64,000 bases of DNA from Pelecanus crispus (lineage: Eukaryota; Chordata; Aves; Pelecaniformes; Pelecanidae): positions 3,038,001 through 3,102,000 of the forward strand of contig NC_134662.1 in NCBI RefSeq assembly GCF_030463565.1, read 5' to 3'. Positions 21,103 to 33,900 of the stretch are shown here, piece by piece. The notes below the pieces were generated by a model that was given only the letters and a program-made list of their open reading frames with translations, ran no database searches and had not been told where the DNA came from. The translations under genes were made by a program, and so were the position numbers. Position 1 is the stretch's first letter, and each line of letters opens with the position of its first letter.

Positions 21103-21300
21103 GCTGCCGCACGCGGTGATGACGCGCGGCGGGGCGGGACCACGTGACGGGGGCGTGGTCTGGCGGGCGGCTATAAAGGGCCCGGCGGCGGCCAGGCCGC
21201 CTCACAGCGGCGGGCGGGGCGGGCTGAGGGGGGTGGGCTGCGCTCGGCGGAGCCGGGCGCCCGGCCGGGCCCTGTGAGGGGCCGCAGCGCCGCTGAGGGC
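21103..21300. promoter_or_regulatory. DUS3L: CpG-rich DUS3L promoter, possibly bidirectional
   Basis: The sequence just upstream of the DUS3L ATG has a CRE-like TGATGACGCG (from 21117), GC boxes, and a USF/TFE-type E-box CACGTGAC (21141-21148). On the plus strand a clear TATA box TATAAAG lies at 21172-21178, which would place a plus-strand start near 21200-21205, pointing away from DUS3L. Two back-to-back starts within about 100 bases would make this a bidirectional promoter. The target of the plus-strand start is not visible; by human gene order it could be a 5' exon of NRTN or a non-coding RNA. Confidence 0.55.
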
Positions 21301-24300
21301 CGTGTGTGTCCGTCTGTCGGTCTGTAGGAGGCTCTGGGTCTGCTGGGGGGGACTCTCGGGGCAGGCAGTCCCGCTGCCCCGGGGAGCACCTGGGCTCAGG
21401 GCAGGCCGAGGGGCTGCCCGAGCAGGGAGAAGAGGCTGGTGTGGCTCCCCTGCCCCGGGAGAGGTGTCCCCCCTTCCTGTGGCTCTTCAGGGCTTCTCTC
21501 TTAATTTGGGGCACCTCCTGGCTGGCATCCTGTGAGGGGTCCGGGATTAGCAGGGATTAACACCAGCCTTGCTCTCCAGCGGGAGCGGGGCTTGTCATGG
21601 CTTGGGGGACAGGAGAAAAACACCCGTGGGCCTTGGCCTCATGAGTTCTGAGGGGTTCTGTGATTTTGGGGACAGGGTTTGGCTCTTCTGCCTCTTCATA
21701 GCTGTCAGATGGAGAAGACGGAGCTCTCTGCAGAGGTGCAGGGCACTTGGTGTGGGGTTTTTTGTATGTTTGGGGTTTCTACAGAAGCAGTAAATGCAAG
21801 GCTGGTTGCTAGGTGCTCGGGCTAAACCGAGGGGGTGAGCCATCTCCCGTTGCACAGAGTCGTAAATCTGCCTTGGAGTTGTCCCACGGGCAGAATTTTG
21901 TTGCGGCTGCTCCGGCAACAGGATTTTCCATATTACCCTTTGGAAACATTTTCAAGCTCAACCCAGCTGAGGCGCGGGAGGGCTTCATCTTTCCACCGCT
22001 GATGGCCCACGGAAAGAACTGCTCCGTGCTTCGCACGGCAGGCTGCGTGCCGTCCTGCTGTGGACAGGCTACAGGACGGATGGAGGGGCCACGAGACAAG
22101 GCCGCCTTGTCTCTGGGGACTGGGGTTGTCCTCTGACATGGGCTGTAGCCAACGCAAAGCTAACTCCAGATCTGAGGTCCTGCCACGCATTCCTGATAGT
22201 TGCGTTAAGGAGGCTGTCCTGCTAACGCGGCGAGCGAGGGCTGGTGCACGTGGGGCTGGCTGGAGCGCAACGTCTGCCCTTGCATTTGGTCCGTGGGTGG
22301 AAGTTCAGGCTGAAAAACAAACTGACATGTGAAGCGTGGGGTGTTTGGTGTGAGACAGCACACGCTGACCTCTCTTCCCTCCTCTGTAGCTGCCACGTCT
22401 TCTCCATGTGTTTGGGACACTCACTGCAGCCTTTCCTGGTCCATGTTCCCTGCACACCAGAGTCAGCCATTGATCCTCGGAGCCCATGCCTGGTGCGTGT
22501 GGGCCTCGACCAAGAAAGATCGTGTAGCGAGGGGACTTGGTGTCTCATGGGGTAACGTGTTCGGAGCTCTCCTGGATGAGGCTTCCTTTCCAGCTTAGGC
22601 TCGTGTCCCTTCCTTTGCAGTTACGCTCCATCATCTGCACAGCCTTGTCGATTGACTCATGCTTGGCCTGGGCTACCTAGAGGGTGAGAAATAGCTGTGA
22701 AGTCCAAATGAAGACAGACCCATGCTCCATTTTCTTTCCTGTCCCCCGCCCTGCACTGGATCGGAGGGCTTTGCCAGGCCCTTCTAGCCGAATAAAAAAT
22801 TGCCTCTTTGTTTCCATGAGCCCAGGAAAGCAGGCTGGAGTGCGGTTTCAGCCCTGCGTTGTAGCGCAGGTACCCACAAGAAGAGGCAGAAGGTAACTTG
22901 TGGGTTTTGCCTTTAGGGGCTGCTAGAAGCTGGTGAAGAGCAGCCGTGCTTGCGGGTCGGGGAATTACCGCAGCGTGAGTTTGTTTATGGGCACGTAAGA
23001 GTTGTGTGTGCACGTGGGACAGAGGTAAGACTGCACGTGGGGCTTTAATTTCACTGTTTTCCTGTTTTCTGCTGCCTTAGTGCAGTTCTCTCCAGATGCT
23101 CCAGCAGAAATGTCTGTTGGGAGGAGCTGGGAGCCTGGTAGGGTGCTTTTGCTCTTGCCAAGGGTGGGCAGGTTGCATGATCAAGCCAGGCTGCTGTGAG
23201 AAGAGCTTGTGGCTGATTGGGTATTAATTAGTTTTGGAGTGAAATATGAGGAATGCAAAATACTATTTTAAGCTTCAGCTTGGCTGAGGGAAGGAAGGAA
23301 ATGAGGCCCTGGGGATTAATGAAATGATTTCACTGATGTTTTTGTGGGGCAATAAGCCTGAAGTCAGAGTGCTTTTGACTCGCTGTACTCGGCTGAGGTC
23401 ACAGACTTTCGCATCTAATCCCTTCTCAGGGCACCGGCTCGGCAGTTTTATGAGGCTGAGCCTCGGGCAAGCTTCCCGACAGACCCTGGCGAAGGGTCTG
23501 GGAGTAGAGCACGAAGCCCCTGGGATTGTCAGCTCTGCCACAGCCTCTTGGGCACCGAATCGGCGCCAGCCGCGGCGTGCGTGCCCTGCATCTGCGCAGC
23601 CGCCCCTGCCCGATGCGATGGGGGCTCAGCCGCACGCAGCTGGATGTTCACCCGCGGTTGCTGGAGGATGTACACGAAGGAAGTCAGGGGAATCTCTGCT
23701 GGGTACGGAGAGGTGCTGCTGTTGTCGGCTGCTTCAGTTTTTTCACCCCTTGCTGTAATCAGGTCATACTGAGGTTGGAAGCGGGGCCGGGGGAGTGAGG
23801 AGCTGTGAAGCCTGCATTGCGGCTGCCTGAGCCGGACGGCTTTTGTGGGTGAGTATAGTGCTTGGGTTGCCAGAGCTGTCACTTCAACATCCTTCAGCAG
23901 CACTAAAGCGGCTTTGAAGAAAATCAATACCCAAGAACTCACTGGGACAGGCCAAGTCAGGAAAAAAGGAAAGGCTGATTACAGGAAAGTGTGATATATA
24001 TACAGGGAGAACTAAGTCAGAAGAAGTTCAGCTACTTCAACGTCCAAGTTAAACAAGACACACGTATTAATGAAAATACCCCTTCCACGGGCTCCCGCAC
24101 AAAAGTCGGATGTGTCAAGCCCCTGGTTCTGGCTACTACACCCAGGCGTTAGCTGAAAAATGAGGTTCTGTAGCAGCCCCAGGAGGTCACCTCCACAGCT
24201 GCAGCGGGGTGAGAGCGGGGATAGAAATATGGGCTGGTCACATTTGTTTGGATGCCTTTCATAGCAGTGCAGTAACATTTTGACAACCTTTGCTGGTTAA

Positions 24301-24364
24301 TTGTGTAAATGGGCAAATGCCACAGAAGGCAGGTGTGAGATTTGCTGCTGATGTATGGGCAGGG
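21301..24364. other. Region right of the DUS3L promoter, no supported gene
   Basis: GC-rich for the first several hundred bases, then ordinary mixed sequence. I found no exon with recognisable protein similarity. If a plus-strand transcript starts at the TATA box near 21172, its first exon would lie here. Confidence 0.45.
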
Positions 24365-24610
24365 TAGCTAGAGCTGGAAGTGAACCATCGGGTCCTATCC
24401 ATCTTCTGGTCAAAGCGAAATCCATTCCTCATGTCTGTTGTCTGCTCGTTTATCTGGTCTTGTTTTTAAAGCCCTGTGCAACAGTGCTTCCAGCCTTCTG
24501 CAAAGGAGACTATTCCCCTTGCTCATAAATCTACTATCAGGAAGCTGTTTCCAAGATTAAAGCTTAAACGTTTCCCCTCTCTTCTTTCATGCCCCAGCTC
24601 CCAGTTCCCT
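24365..24610 (-). mobile_element. Old CR1 fragment, antisense
   Basis: The plus strand reads like the reverse complement of an old CR1 3' region: 'gctggaagtgaaccatc', then 'gtttttaaagcc', 'caacagtgcttccag', 'ctattccccttgct', 'aggaagctgttt' and 'cgtttcccct'. These follow the order of the usual string of phrases in ancient sauropsid CR1 copies, but each is diverged. This is judged by pattern memory, not alignment. Confidence 0.55.
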
Positions 24611-25424
24611 CCCTGCCATAATCACAAGGGCTCGGTCTCTTCTCAGCAGCTGGCAGCTCGTGTGGACACGTGCTGGGGTCTCCATACCCCACGCCAAGAC
24701 CCCAAAAGCCACTGTGCCATGTCTGCCCCAAGAAGACCTGTGGTGGGACACCCTGGAAATGGGGGGTGTACCTCAGGTGCTTGGAAATGGCTGAGCCAGG
24801 CTTTGGGCAGGCAACTGTGTAATGGCGTTTAGAAAAATATCTCTTGCCGTAGTTCCCTCTTGGCTAAATTAAGAGCTGTTCAGAGCGCTGACTTAGCGTT
24901 TGGCCCGTGGATGGAGTAGTTAAAGGTCATTATCTGGGCAAGGCCTGTGTGGTTTTGGGACAAGCTGTCGGTGCACTGGAAGTGGACTGGAGTTCAGAGT
25001 CTGTTGTGGATATGGTACCGCCTATGGCAGGAACGATCATTCCTGAAACTGCGATAATAAACCGTGGTGGCGAGCCCTTGTATCTGCAAAATCTACATGG
25101 TGTGTGGGCAGGGATTTCTAACGGAGGAGGGAGTGAGGGAAGGAAACACGTAGGACCTCTGGGCTCACGTGGGAGTGGTAGGAGCGAGGGAGCAGTGTGA
25201 GATCCTGGGTCTCTTGGCTGCGGCACTCAGCCCTTCATTAGTAAAGCTTGGAGAAGACCCCAAGTCTTTTCATCAGACCCTAAAATAAGACTAAGCCAAG
25301 GCACCAGTCGCGGAAGAGGCTGATTTCTTGGCAGAGGCCGCTCTGCGTGATGGAAGAGGCAGGATGTGGCTTTCCCCAGCACCCCTGGGCACAAGGATGG
25401 GGGAAGGCGCCGGTGCGTTCACGC

Positions 25425-25499
25425 CAGCCTTCGATGTCCCTCGCAGCCTTCGATGTCCCTCGCAGCCTTCGATGTCCCTCGCAGCCTTCGTCGCCCTCG
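25425..25499 (+). repeat. 19-bp tandem repeat, about four copies
   Basis: Three exact copies of CAGCCTTCGATGTCCCTCG (25425-25443, 25444-25462, 25463-25481) and a fourth partial, altered copy up to 25499. Confidence 0.9.
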
Positions 25500-25889
25500 A
25501 CCCTGCCATTCCCGGGGCTGTTCTGGGGCAGGTCCTTGGCTTGGTAGGGGGAGAGGCTCCTGAGAGGGACCCTTCTCTTCTGGCCTCCCCTGTCACCTGG
25601 GGTCACCCTGTCACTTTTCCGTGCAGGTTGGCTAATCCGTGGCTCCATCCTCTGTTAGGACTTCAGGAGAGTTGAGGATCTGGACAGGAAAGGTGCTTGC
25701 CTTCAGCCCTTTAGCTGGCCCCTTCTAATGCCCTGTACCACCAGATAAAATCTTTTGTACATTTTTTAATTTTTATTTTTACATGAAAAAGCAACACTGA
25801 GATTTCCTTCTGACATTTAACTCAGTCAGTAAGTGACAAACCGAATAAACATTCCTGTTTCACTGGGACAAAGGCTCCAAGATCCTGCT

Positions 25890-26060
25890 GTGACTAAAAT
25901 GTTTCATCATTTCCGAAGTGAAATGTTTCAGTTAGAAAAAATAAGAAGAACAACTGAAAATGACATGTTTCAATGTTTTTCTAATTATTTTCTCCATTTT
26001 GGCTGAAGCTATTATTCAAATTTGGCCCCACTTCACAAATAGTTTTAGAACCTTCCAAAA
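25890..26060. repeat. Possible ancient interspersed repeat (GAAATGTTTCA-rich)
   Basis: Recurring near-palindromic words such as 'gaagtgaaatgtttcagtt', 'aaatgacatgtttcaatg' and 'aaaatgtttcatcattt' are reminiscent of a worn sauropsid DNA-transposon-like or MITE-like repeat. I cannot name the family. Confidence 0.25.
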
Positions 26061-26590
26061 CATCTATTTCGGTGACTTTTCCTGTCATTGATGAATAATG
26101 GTTTGATGTCTGCCCTGCTCGCCAGCGCAGCGCGTGTTCCTGTTCACCCCTAGGTGCTTTCCTTTCAGGTTGGCTGCTGGGACCTGCTTTGGCACCCCGG
26201 CACCGTGACTCCCGCAGCTGCCTGCCTGCGCGGCCACCCGCCTTCCCCCAGGCAGACTGGGACTGCCTCTGCCGTTTCCCGTGCTGGTTGGAGGGTGAAA
26301 TGCACGTGTGCGCATGTTGGGTGTTCTTGCGTGCTCAGGCCGTAAGACTCTTCGCTCATCTGCATGTCTCTCTCATGTGGATGGAGCCTCGGTGCCTCAC
26401 GGTGATGGAGCAGGATCTTTTCCGTGAGACCGATCCCATGCTATCCCAGCAGTTGCACCCTGTGACGTACCTGGGCTGATCCTCTGTGCCAAATTCCTCC
26501 CAGTCACTGGCACAGCTTGCTTGTTGGATTCCAGGTGAGCAATGTTTTTCTCCCCCAAACCTGGCTGCTCTGAGCATGTTGCCTCTGCAG

Positions 26591-26993
26591 CTCAGCAGCA
26601 GCCCTGGAGAAGAGGAGGCTGAGGGGAGACCTGATCGCTCTCTGCAACTGCCTGACAGGAGCGGGCAGGGAGGTGGGTGTTGGGCTCTTCTCCCAAGTAA
26701 ATAGCGATAGGACAAGAGGAAATGGCTCAAGCTGTGCCAGGGGAGGTTTAGATCAGATATTAGTAAAAAATTTCTTCATGGAAAGGGTTGTCAAGCATTG
26801 GAACAGGCTGCCCAGGGAGGTTGTGGAGTCACCATCCCTGGAAGCGTTCAAAAAACGGGCAGATGTGGCACTTCGGGACATGGTTTAGTCTAGTCTACCC
26901 TTGATTGGTTTAGTGTGGACTTGCTCATGTTAGGTTAATGGTTGGACTGGATGATCTTAAAGGTCTTTTCCAACCTAAATGATTCTATGAGCT
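26591..26993 (+). mobile_element. CR1 LINE 3' end
   Basis: This 5'-truncated CR1 starts near 'ctggagaagaggaggctgag' and continues through 'tttcttcatggaaagggttg', 'tggaacaggctgcccaggga' and 'atggttggactggatgatc', ending in 'caacctaaatgattctatga'. This is the standard avian CR1 3' end. One open frame (26673-26888) is merely the C-terminus of CR1 ORF2 read through. Confidence 0.93.
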
Positions 26994-29900
26994 GGGGAGC
27001 TTGCAAACTGAGGAACGGCAAGCAAGCTGGGATCTTCGCTGTTGCCTCTGTTTGTCCTCATGCCTGCTCTGCCTGCATGAGTCAGAGAGGAACAACATCT
27101 GTTGATTTTTAGGGTCACAGATGGCTTTGTTTAGCTTGTTAATTGTGATAGCATGGCCTGTGACTGACACATGGCTGCTTTCAGCGGTGGGTACTGAGGC
27201 TCAGAAACAAAAGGCTAAAGCGTGTTCTTCTGTTAGCCAGTTTTGGACCTGGCTTCGCCTCGACTGTGGCTTACCCCGTGCAGTGGCCCAGGGAATGGAC
27301 GTTGTTCCAGGGCTGGTGGAGATGTGACAGAGCCTCGGCCCTCTCCTCGCATTTGTGCACCGCTCAGGCTCAGGAGGAGGGCTCCGCAGCACCGTCTAAA
27401 AGCACTGTGCTTTTCAGAGCCCCCTTATGTTGAATTTTGGAGCTGGTTGTTTCTTAGCATCCTTTTGTACCCTTTTGTTCACCTTTCTTCCTGAGGCACC
27501 TGAATGAAGGGGCTGCCTTGAATCGCCTCTCTCCTGGTCCCATCTGCATATGAGTTGGTTGCTGAGCCTGTAACTGCGGGACAAGCAGATACTGCTGAAG
27601 ATAAGCAGGGTGGGTCACTCATGCCATTTCCTTTACTCACTCAGTCCTCTTCAGCATCCTGCTGGAAATATGGATTTACAAGAAAAAACCCTGCAATTTC
27701 ATTTAGTTTTGGAAAAATAAAATCTCAGTGCTAGTTTTATCCAAAGTCCTTCCTAGTATCTGAATTTTTTGCAGACTAGGGTAGATGTATTTTTTTCTTC
27801 CTCCTCCTGACTAAAAGGTAGAGAGGACTGATGCAATGTCATCTAAACTTGGAGCAGCCTATGCTGCAGCAGCTGATGAGGTTTTGCAAAATTAGAACCA
27901 TCCCCAGTCTCTCGGTATGATGGTGTGCCAGTTTTCATCCTGTCTTTGTTCTGGAAGACTCACCATATGCCTTGAAAAACGAGTATTGGAGGCAGTTGCC
28001 CTTGCCTGCCTTGAGTGAGAGATACTCCTGTGTGTGTCAAGGACCTTGCCCGGCTGATGGGGGGGTCCCCTTTGTCTTAAGGGGTTTGTAGCCAGACGAT
28101 TTCATTTCTGTGCCCCTCCGGGCTGCTCAGAGATGCCTCAGGGGAATCACGCTCACGCAGTGACTGCAGCATTCCTGCGCCGGTCGCTTGCATTCAGCTC
28201 AACCGCAGAGCCCGCGCTTGGCCGGTATCGCTGTAACTTAAAGGCTAGCTCAGCCCTTTGGGGAAAAAGAGGCAGCTGTCCCTATGCTGTGGACGTGGTC
28301 CCATGCAAATGAGTGGGAAAAGAGGCAAAGGAACAGGCACTATTGTCTCTAGAAAATGTTATTGCTTTTGAGATGGAAAGATGTCACTTCACTCTTCCTT
28401 CTCACAGCACAAGGGAGAGAGAGAGTGAACCAGCTTTGGTTTACAGTCCTAATAAATATCATATGTGAGCTTTAGGGTGCTTATACAGGACAAACCATCC
28501 CTTCTGGCTTTTTGCTGCACTCGAACAGCTGCTGGCAGCTCTGCTCGTGCTGTTGGAGGGTGAAGGAATAGCAGCACGGAGAGCGGCCATTAGCTTTTTC
28601 CAAGCAGACCTTGGCAATCCCTAGGATGTGAAAAGTCCAGAAGAAAGCACATGGGCTTTGGCTGGGGTCTTGGAACCTGAACGTGAGCTGTGCTACCAGA
28701 ACTCACTGTACTGGTAGGGAAGCGAGGAGATTGCAATGTTTGCAATGAGCATTGACACTCCCCTTCCTGAACTGGAAAACTTCCTGCCCATTTGTTTCTC
28801 CCCCTCTATCCCCATATCCCTTCTCAGCAGGGACTAATACACTTGCTTTCTAGGCTGGCTTAGTACTGACACGAGATTGCATCTGCGTGTATCGGTATGC
28901 GTGCTCCTTCCCCCTGCTAATGACAGTTGAATCCCTTGGCTAATTTCAGCAGCGTTTGGCAGGGAGGAGGTGTCTCAAAAGCACTGAATTCCTGCAAGTT
29001 TCGTAGAGGTGGGTGGTTTGGTTTAGTACCCAGATTTGCACCCCCTCTAAGGGAGGTCTCGGGCGGTCGGCCAGCTGACAGAGTGGCTCGGTGGCCAGTT
29101 GGCACATACAGCTCCGAAGGCAGCTGCGGCACGCTCCAGTTCCTGCGCAGCGAGGTGGGGAGCAGGTATAGGGTGATGGGGGGCACTGCAGGGAAGAGGA
29201 GGGGATACCTGGGGGGGTATGTGTGTTAGAAGGGTGTCTGCACGTGTGAGATGCGGCATTACTGCAGCACAAGGGCTACGACTGGTATGGGAAGGAGCTG
29301 CGATTATTGATGTGTGAGGAGAGATATAGGAGCTATAGGACATCAGCCCATAAGGGCTTCTCCCACTCCCAGTGCAGCAAAGCAGTAGAGGACAGGTTTC
29401 AGGTTAAAATGTGCAAACGGCTCTATGGCAACACTAAGAATATAACCTTGCTTTAAATAAATCCCTGAAAGCCAACCTAAAGCGAGTCAGGGATAGGTAG
29501 CCAGAGCCTGTTACTGCTGGTTTTGACTTACGAGGCAGGATTGCTAATGCAAGCAATGCAAGTCTGTCCAGCTGTAAAACTGCTATTCCAATGAGTCATT
29601 CAGTTTTAAGAACAGGTAAAGCTTTAATTTAAGGAATGGGGTGCCCTTTCCTGGTTAAAGGTAGGATCATGGTCCCTTAAGCGCTATTGAAAAGCTCGAT
29701 CCGTTTCTCCCCGCAAAAGCTCTGTGTTTCCCGCTCCTTCCTCCCGCCCCGGGAGGTGTTCTGCACCGGGCAGCATTTGCTGAACGTGGCTCCGGAGGGT
29801 CTGCCTCCCTGCAGCTGCTTTTTCTGCTGCATCTCTGCAAATCAATATTCATGTGCTTCATCGGCAGAGAGCGGGATCCAGTGCTGGAAAAGTCTTTCCT

Positions 29901-30110
29901 GTGTGGGGTCAGGGAGCAGCGGGCTGTGCGTTTGCCACGAGAGGGGGTTATGAGCCTGCGAGAGCCCAGGAGTGGGTGCTGAGGGTGCTATGGCTCAGGC
30001 AGGGTGCCCTGACAGGTCCTGGCTGCAATGAGCATCACCCTCGGGCTGCGCCGAGCAGCTTTGCTGTGTGCCCCGGCGTGCAGCCTCGCCGTGGGGAGGG
30101 GTTGCACAAT
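26994..30110. other. Non-coding stretch, no supported gene
   Basis: I see no recognisable exon or repeat of note. Open frames are short and lack protein-like composition. Single-copy DNA of intergenic or intronic type. Confidence 0.45.
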
Positions 30111-30111
30111 C

Positions 30112-30275
30112 GCAGAACCATAGAATGCTTTGGGTGGGAAGGGACCTTTAGAGATCATCCAGCACAACCCCCTGCAGCGAGCAGGGACAGCTTTAACTCG
30201 ATCAGGTTGCTCAGGGCCCCGTCCAACCTGGCCTGGGATGTTTCTAGGGATGAAGGCGCCTTTATCTCGCTCCGC
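30112..30275 (-). mobile_element. CR1 LINE fragment, antisense
   Basis: On the plus strand it begins 'cagaaccatagaatgctttg', followed by 'gggaagggacctttagagat', 'catccagcacaaccccctgc' and 'gggccccgtccaacctggcc', which is the reverse complement of the CR1 3' end. So the element lies on the minus strand, with its 3' end near 30112. Confidence 0.9.
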
Positions 30276-30818
30276 AGGCTTCGCTGCAGCTTCATCCCAT
30301 TTTCCCCCGTGCAGGATGGGATGACAGTGGATTAAAATGTGATAAGGCCTGATAAGTGCTGATGGATGGTTAAGTGGGATGGTGTTTAGCAGAAGTTGCG
30401 GCACCTGCCACAAGGCAGAAGGACATTTGGCAGGGAGGAGCTCAGTCCTTGTTTGCCTGCAGGGTCTTGCTCCCAGATGACCGACTGTGGGAGAGCTAAA
30501 GCAGAAGGTGATTTGCCTGACTGCAATCTGGGTAAGGAATGCTTCGCGCACCCTCCCTCCTCCTCTTGTCTGGTTAAGCATCACTTTCCTTGAATGTATT
30601 TTACCTTGAGCTGCCTCCGCTGCCCTGTACCGTTCTCTCCTTTGCACTGATGCAACTATTTGTGTGATTGCAGAAAACCAGTTTGAGGAACGGATCTGGC
30701 TGATCCTATTTGTTTCACCCTTTCCCAGGACAGGCATATTTCCTTCGCAGGTGTTTCGTGAGCGTGTTGTGTGCTGGGGTCTGAGCCAATCTTCCTGCAG
30801 CCAATAGAACTGAAACAT
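30276..30818. other. Non-coding stretch between two CR1 fragments
   Basis: No gene seen. Unique-looking sequence. Confidence 0.4.
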
Positions 30819-30957
30819 CGGGTAGGTGTGGCACTTCAGGACACGGTTCAGTCTAGTCTACCCTTGATTGGTTTAGTGTGGACTTGGTAGTGTAGGTTAA
30901 TGGTTGGACTGGATGAACTTAAAGGTCTTTTCCAACCTAAACGATTCTATGATTCTA
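30819..30957 (+). mobile_element. CR1 LINE 3' tail
   Basis: A very short 5'-truncated CR1: 'gtaggtgtggcacttcagga' through 'tggttggactggatgaactt' to 'cgattctatgattcta'. It is closely similar to the tail of the copy at 26850-26993, so probably from a related subfamily. Confidence 0.92.
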
Positions 30958-33900
30958 AATTATCCTAGCGTATTCTCTTGTACATTTCTCTGCTTTAATA
31001 TAAAAAGCCCTAATTTCTCCTCCTAGGTGATCTCCAAGTCGTTGAGGTGGATACATGTACAAAGAGCTTTTGCTTTCTTCCACTGTTTTGCAGCCTTCAT
31101 GCCCACATGCAAAGACTAAAATGCTTGAGCAAGGGCTTGGACGTTTGATTATCTTCCTGGGTGGGATAGTCTCTCCCACCATCAGAGAATGTGAGGTGGA
31201 AAACATAGAAAAGGACACTAATTAGGAAACCCTCTTCTTTCTTTGAGGGAGAAAGTACTTAACATTTGAGGACTTAAAATTTTGGACTCAGTTTTGTGAT
31301 TTCCTGTGATCTACACCTGTTATGTGCCTTTGTAAACCCAAAGATTTTTTCAGCCAGCAAACCACCTTAAAGCAAGGGCTAGTCCAGGGAGGACTATCAA
31401 TGGGATCAAAAACTAGCCTAGCCCATGAACTTCTCGTTCTGCAACAGTTCCCATTTAAACCTCCTATTTCTGCCCTGAGGCCATGGCCAATGGCCCCAGT
31501 ACAGCGTTAAGTGTTTGGAAGCTACATGGTGAACTGGAACTGGTTCAGAAGAAGAAGAAACCTGCTGCCAGACAGGGATTATTAGCCCCGACAGTGCCCA
31601 GCCTTGGTCACCAGGTCGCCTCACGGGCAGTTGTACCGAGTGGGGAGCACAGGCGTGAGATGCTGCATCGGGTGGGAAGAACCTGTAGAGGGTTTTTAAG
31701 TATTCATGGTAGAACAGGAATTGGGCATCCTTGGTTTTATTCAAAGATCTGTTTTTCCCTCTTCTGTGCTGCAACCTCTGTGTTCTTTTGGCTCCTGTGT
31801 TTGTTTAATTTGCTCAGGCTCTGGAGCCCAGGTTGCCTCCAACAATGTCCTACTCGGTGGCCCTGCGGTTCCTGCCACAGCAAGGTCCTGGTCTCATTTT
31901 GGATGTCAGGACACTAATTTGGTATTTGCCTTCTCCACTCTGTGGCCTTTTGCTCAGGATTTGAAGCCTTGTGAATGGTAGAGGTTCTGGGTCTGTGGAG
32001 TCAGGCCAGGTACATGCTGTGAAGTTGCAGCATTTGCAGTTGAATTCTTCTGTGAAATATCCTTTATGGTCTGTCTGCTGCACAGAGATGAGTAATAGTC
32101 CCCATCCATCAAACAGAATTAGGTCCATTCCCTAACGAGCCCTCGGACTGCTCAAGTGGGAGCTGAGAGGAAGACGGAGCGCCTTGTCAACAGGCATCAC
32201 TTCCAGGAAAGAGAAGAACCAACCGCCTCTCCCGCAGTGCCGGGGCTGGCTCCAGGGTGGGTTGCAGAATTCCAGTTGCTGGACCAACAAACATCAGCAG
32301 CCCAAATATCTGCTTAGAAAGGAGAAAAGCCCCAAGTGATGAAAACCTTAGGGGTCAGGATGAAATCAGGTACTCACTGATGCTTTGTGCTCTTCTGCGC
32401 CAGTGTGCTCAGTGTTGTGGTCCTGACCAGTGACCTGGATACCTGCCTCTGCCTCCCATAAACTGGGGGATCCTGGGCAAGGCTCACAATGTTTGTCCCT
32501 GAAGTGACTAGGGTTTATTTTTCCTGAGAAAGGATTTGTTTTTTAGAAGATATCAATTAAAATAGAATCTGAAGCTGTTCCAGAGAGGGTGTGGGTTGGA
32601 TGAGTGTCTTGATTTATTTATTTTATTAGTTTTTGTTGGTTTTTACATTGTTGACGCATCCATTAGGCCACATACCAAGGAAAATGTGGAGGGGAGGGGT
32701 TAGACTACAGCAACTGTGTCTTTTGAAATGTCCATTAATCTCCATTTATACAAGGAAATTTTTTTTTTCCAAAGGTTGCAATTAAAACATGTTCCAGTTC
32801 ACCTGGTAAATTGCCCTCCACTCTCTGATTTAGTACCTTGACAAAATGTCCTGAATTTGACTTTTCCTGTGATTTGGGGTTTGGTGAGTTGATTTGGTTA
32901 ATTAGAGATCTTGAAACAACTTGCAGGGTGACAACTGTGTCCCCTCATGACTGGACATGCGGTAGCTCGGTACTGTTAGGGCTTCTGCACATTCTCCACG
33001 TGTGCTTCAGATCCTGTGTCTTTCGGCTCTCCTTCATCATCATCACCAAGTGATGGCCAAGGCTCGTACCCTAATGCACGCACCGTGCTAGCATTGAGCA
33101 GGTCCGTACCGGCTCTGCGGAATATACCCTTTTTGGAATAAAGTTGTTGCTGAACTGCATGGGAGCCGAAGTGAATTGTTTTTTGCCAGTTTAGCTTGCT
33201 GAAGTGTTTGGCACAAGGTGTGATGAGTGCGTGGGCCGGAGCGGACGTCCAGCCAAGAGGGCAGGGCTGGGGCAGCCAGCAGTCGCACTGGTTTGGGCTT
33301 CCATAGAATCCATGCTGTAGCTGCTCAGGTTTGAGCACCCTGCTTTGACCTACCCCTGTGCCCAAACAACAAATCAGTGCCACACGTGGCATAAGAACCA
33401 AAGAGTCCTGATTCTCCAGGTGTTGCTTTTTTCTCCGGACAAGTTATTAGTGAGCCTGACTTTCTTCTTTGGCTTTGCTGTCTTGGGACTCTGGCTGGCA
33501 ATCACAATTAAGAAGGGACGGGGTTTGTAATTCCTGGCACAGAAACAGCATTAATGGATTTGTTCAGTTCCCTTTTATCAGCCTTTCCAGCCGGCCTCTT
33601 ATCTCATTACTTTGGGGAGGGCTGAGATGGGATTAAAAGAATGTGAAAGCCTGATAAATGGAGATAGAAACCTAAGAGCTGGGGCAGATCAATACAGGTC
33701 CATCATGAAGACTTGTGGAGAGCTTGCAGGGCTGGCTAATTGAATGGACCCGGGCCCTGGGGAACGGGGAACGAGGCTGCCATGGGATGGAGCGGGAGCT
33801 CAGGGACCCCAGAAGAATGTGTCACAGCGGCTGTGAAACCTGTTGGGCTGGGTGAAAGTGGAGCACATGTGAAGGCATCTGGCACTTTGCTTCCTGCAAA

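Larger units (their letters stand above)
24611..26590. other. Non-coding stretch with small tandem repeats
   Basis: No gene recognised. It contains the 19-base tandem repeat at 25425-25499 and an AT-rich section at about 25750-26100 rich in 'gaaatgtttca'-like words that may be a worn interspersed repeat. Confidence 0.45.

Noticed and set aside
19747-21119. Several Gly-rich plus-strand open frames of 100-190 codons, collagen-like in look
   Set aside because: They are translations of the DUS3L intron 1 minisatellite. The 91-base period is not a multiple of three, so the frames rotate; composition follows from the repeat, not selection.
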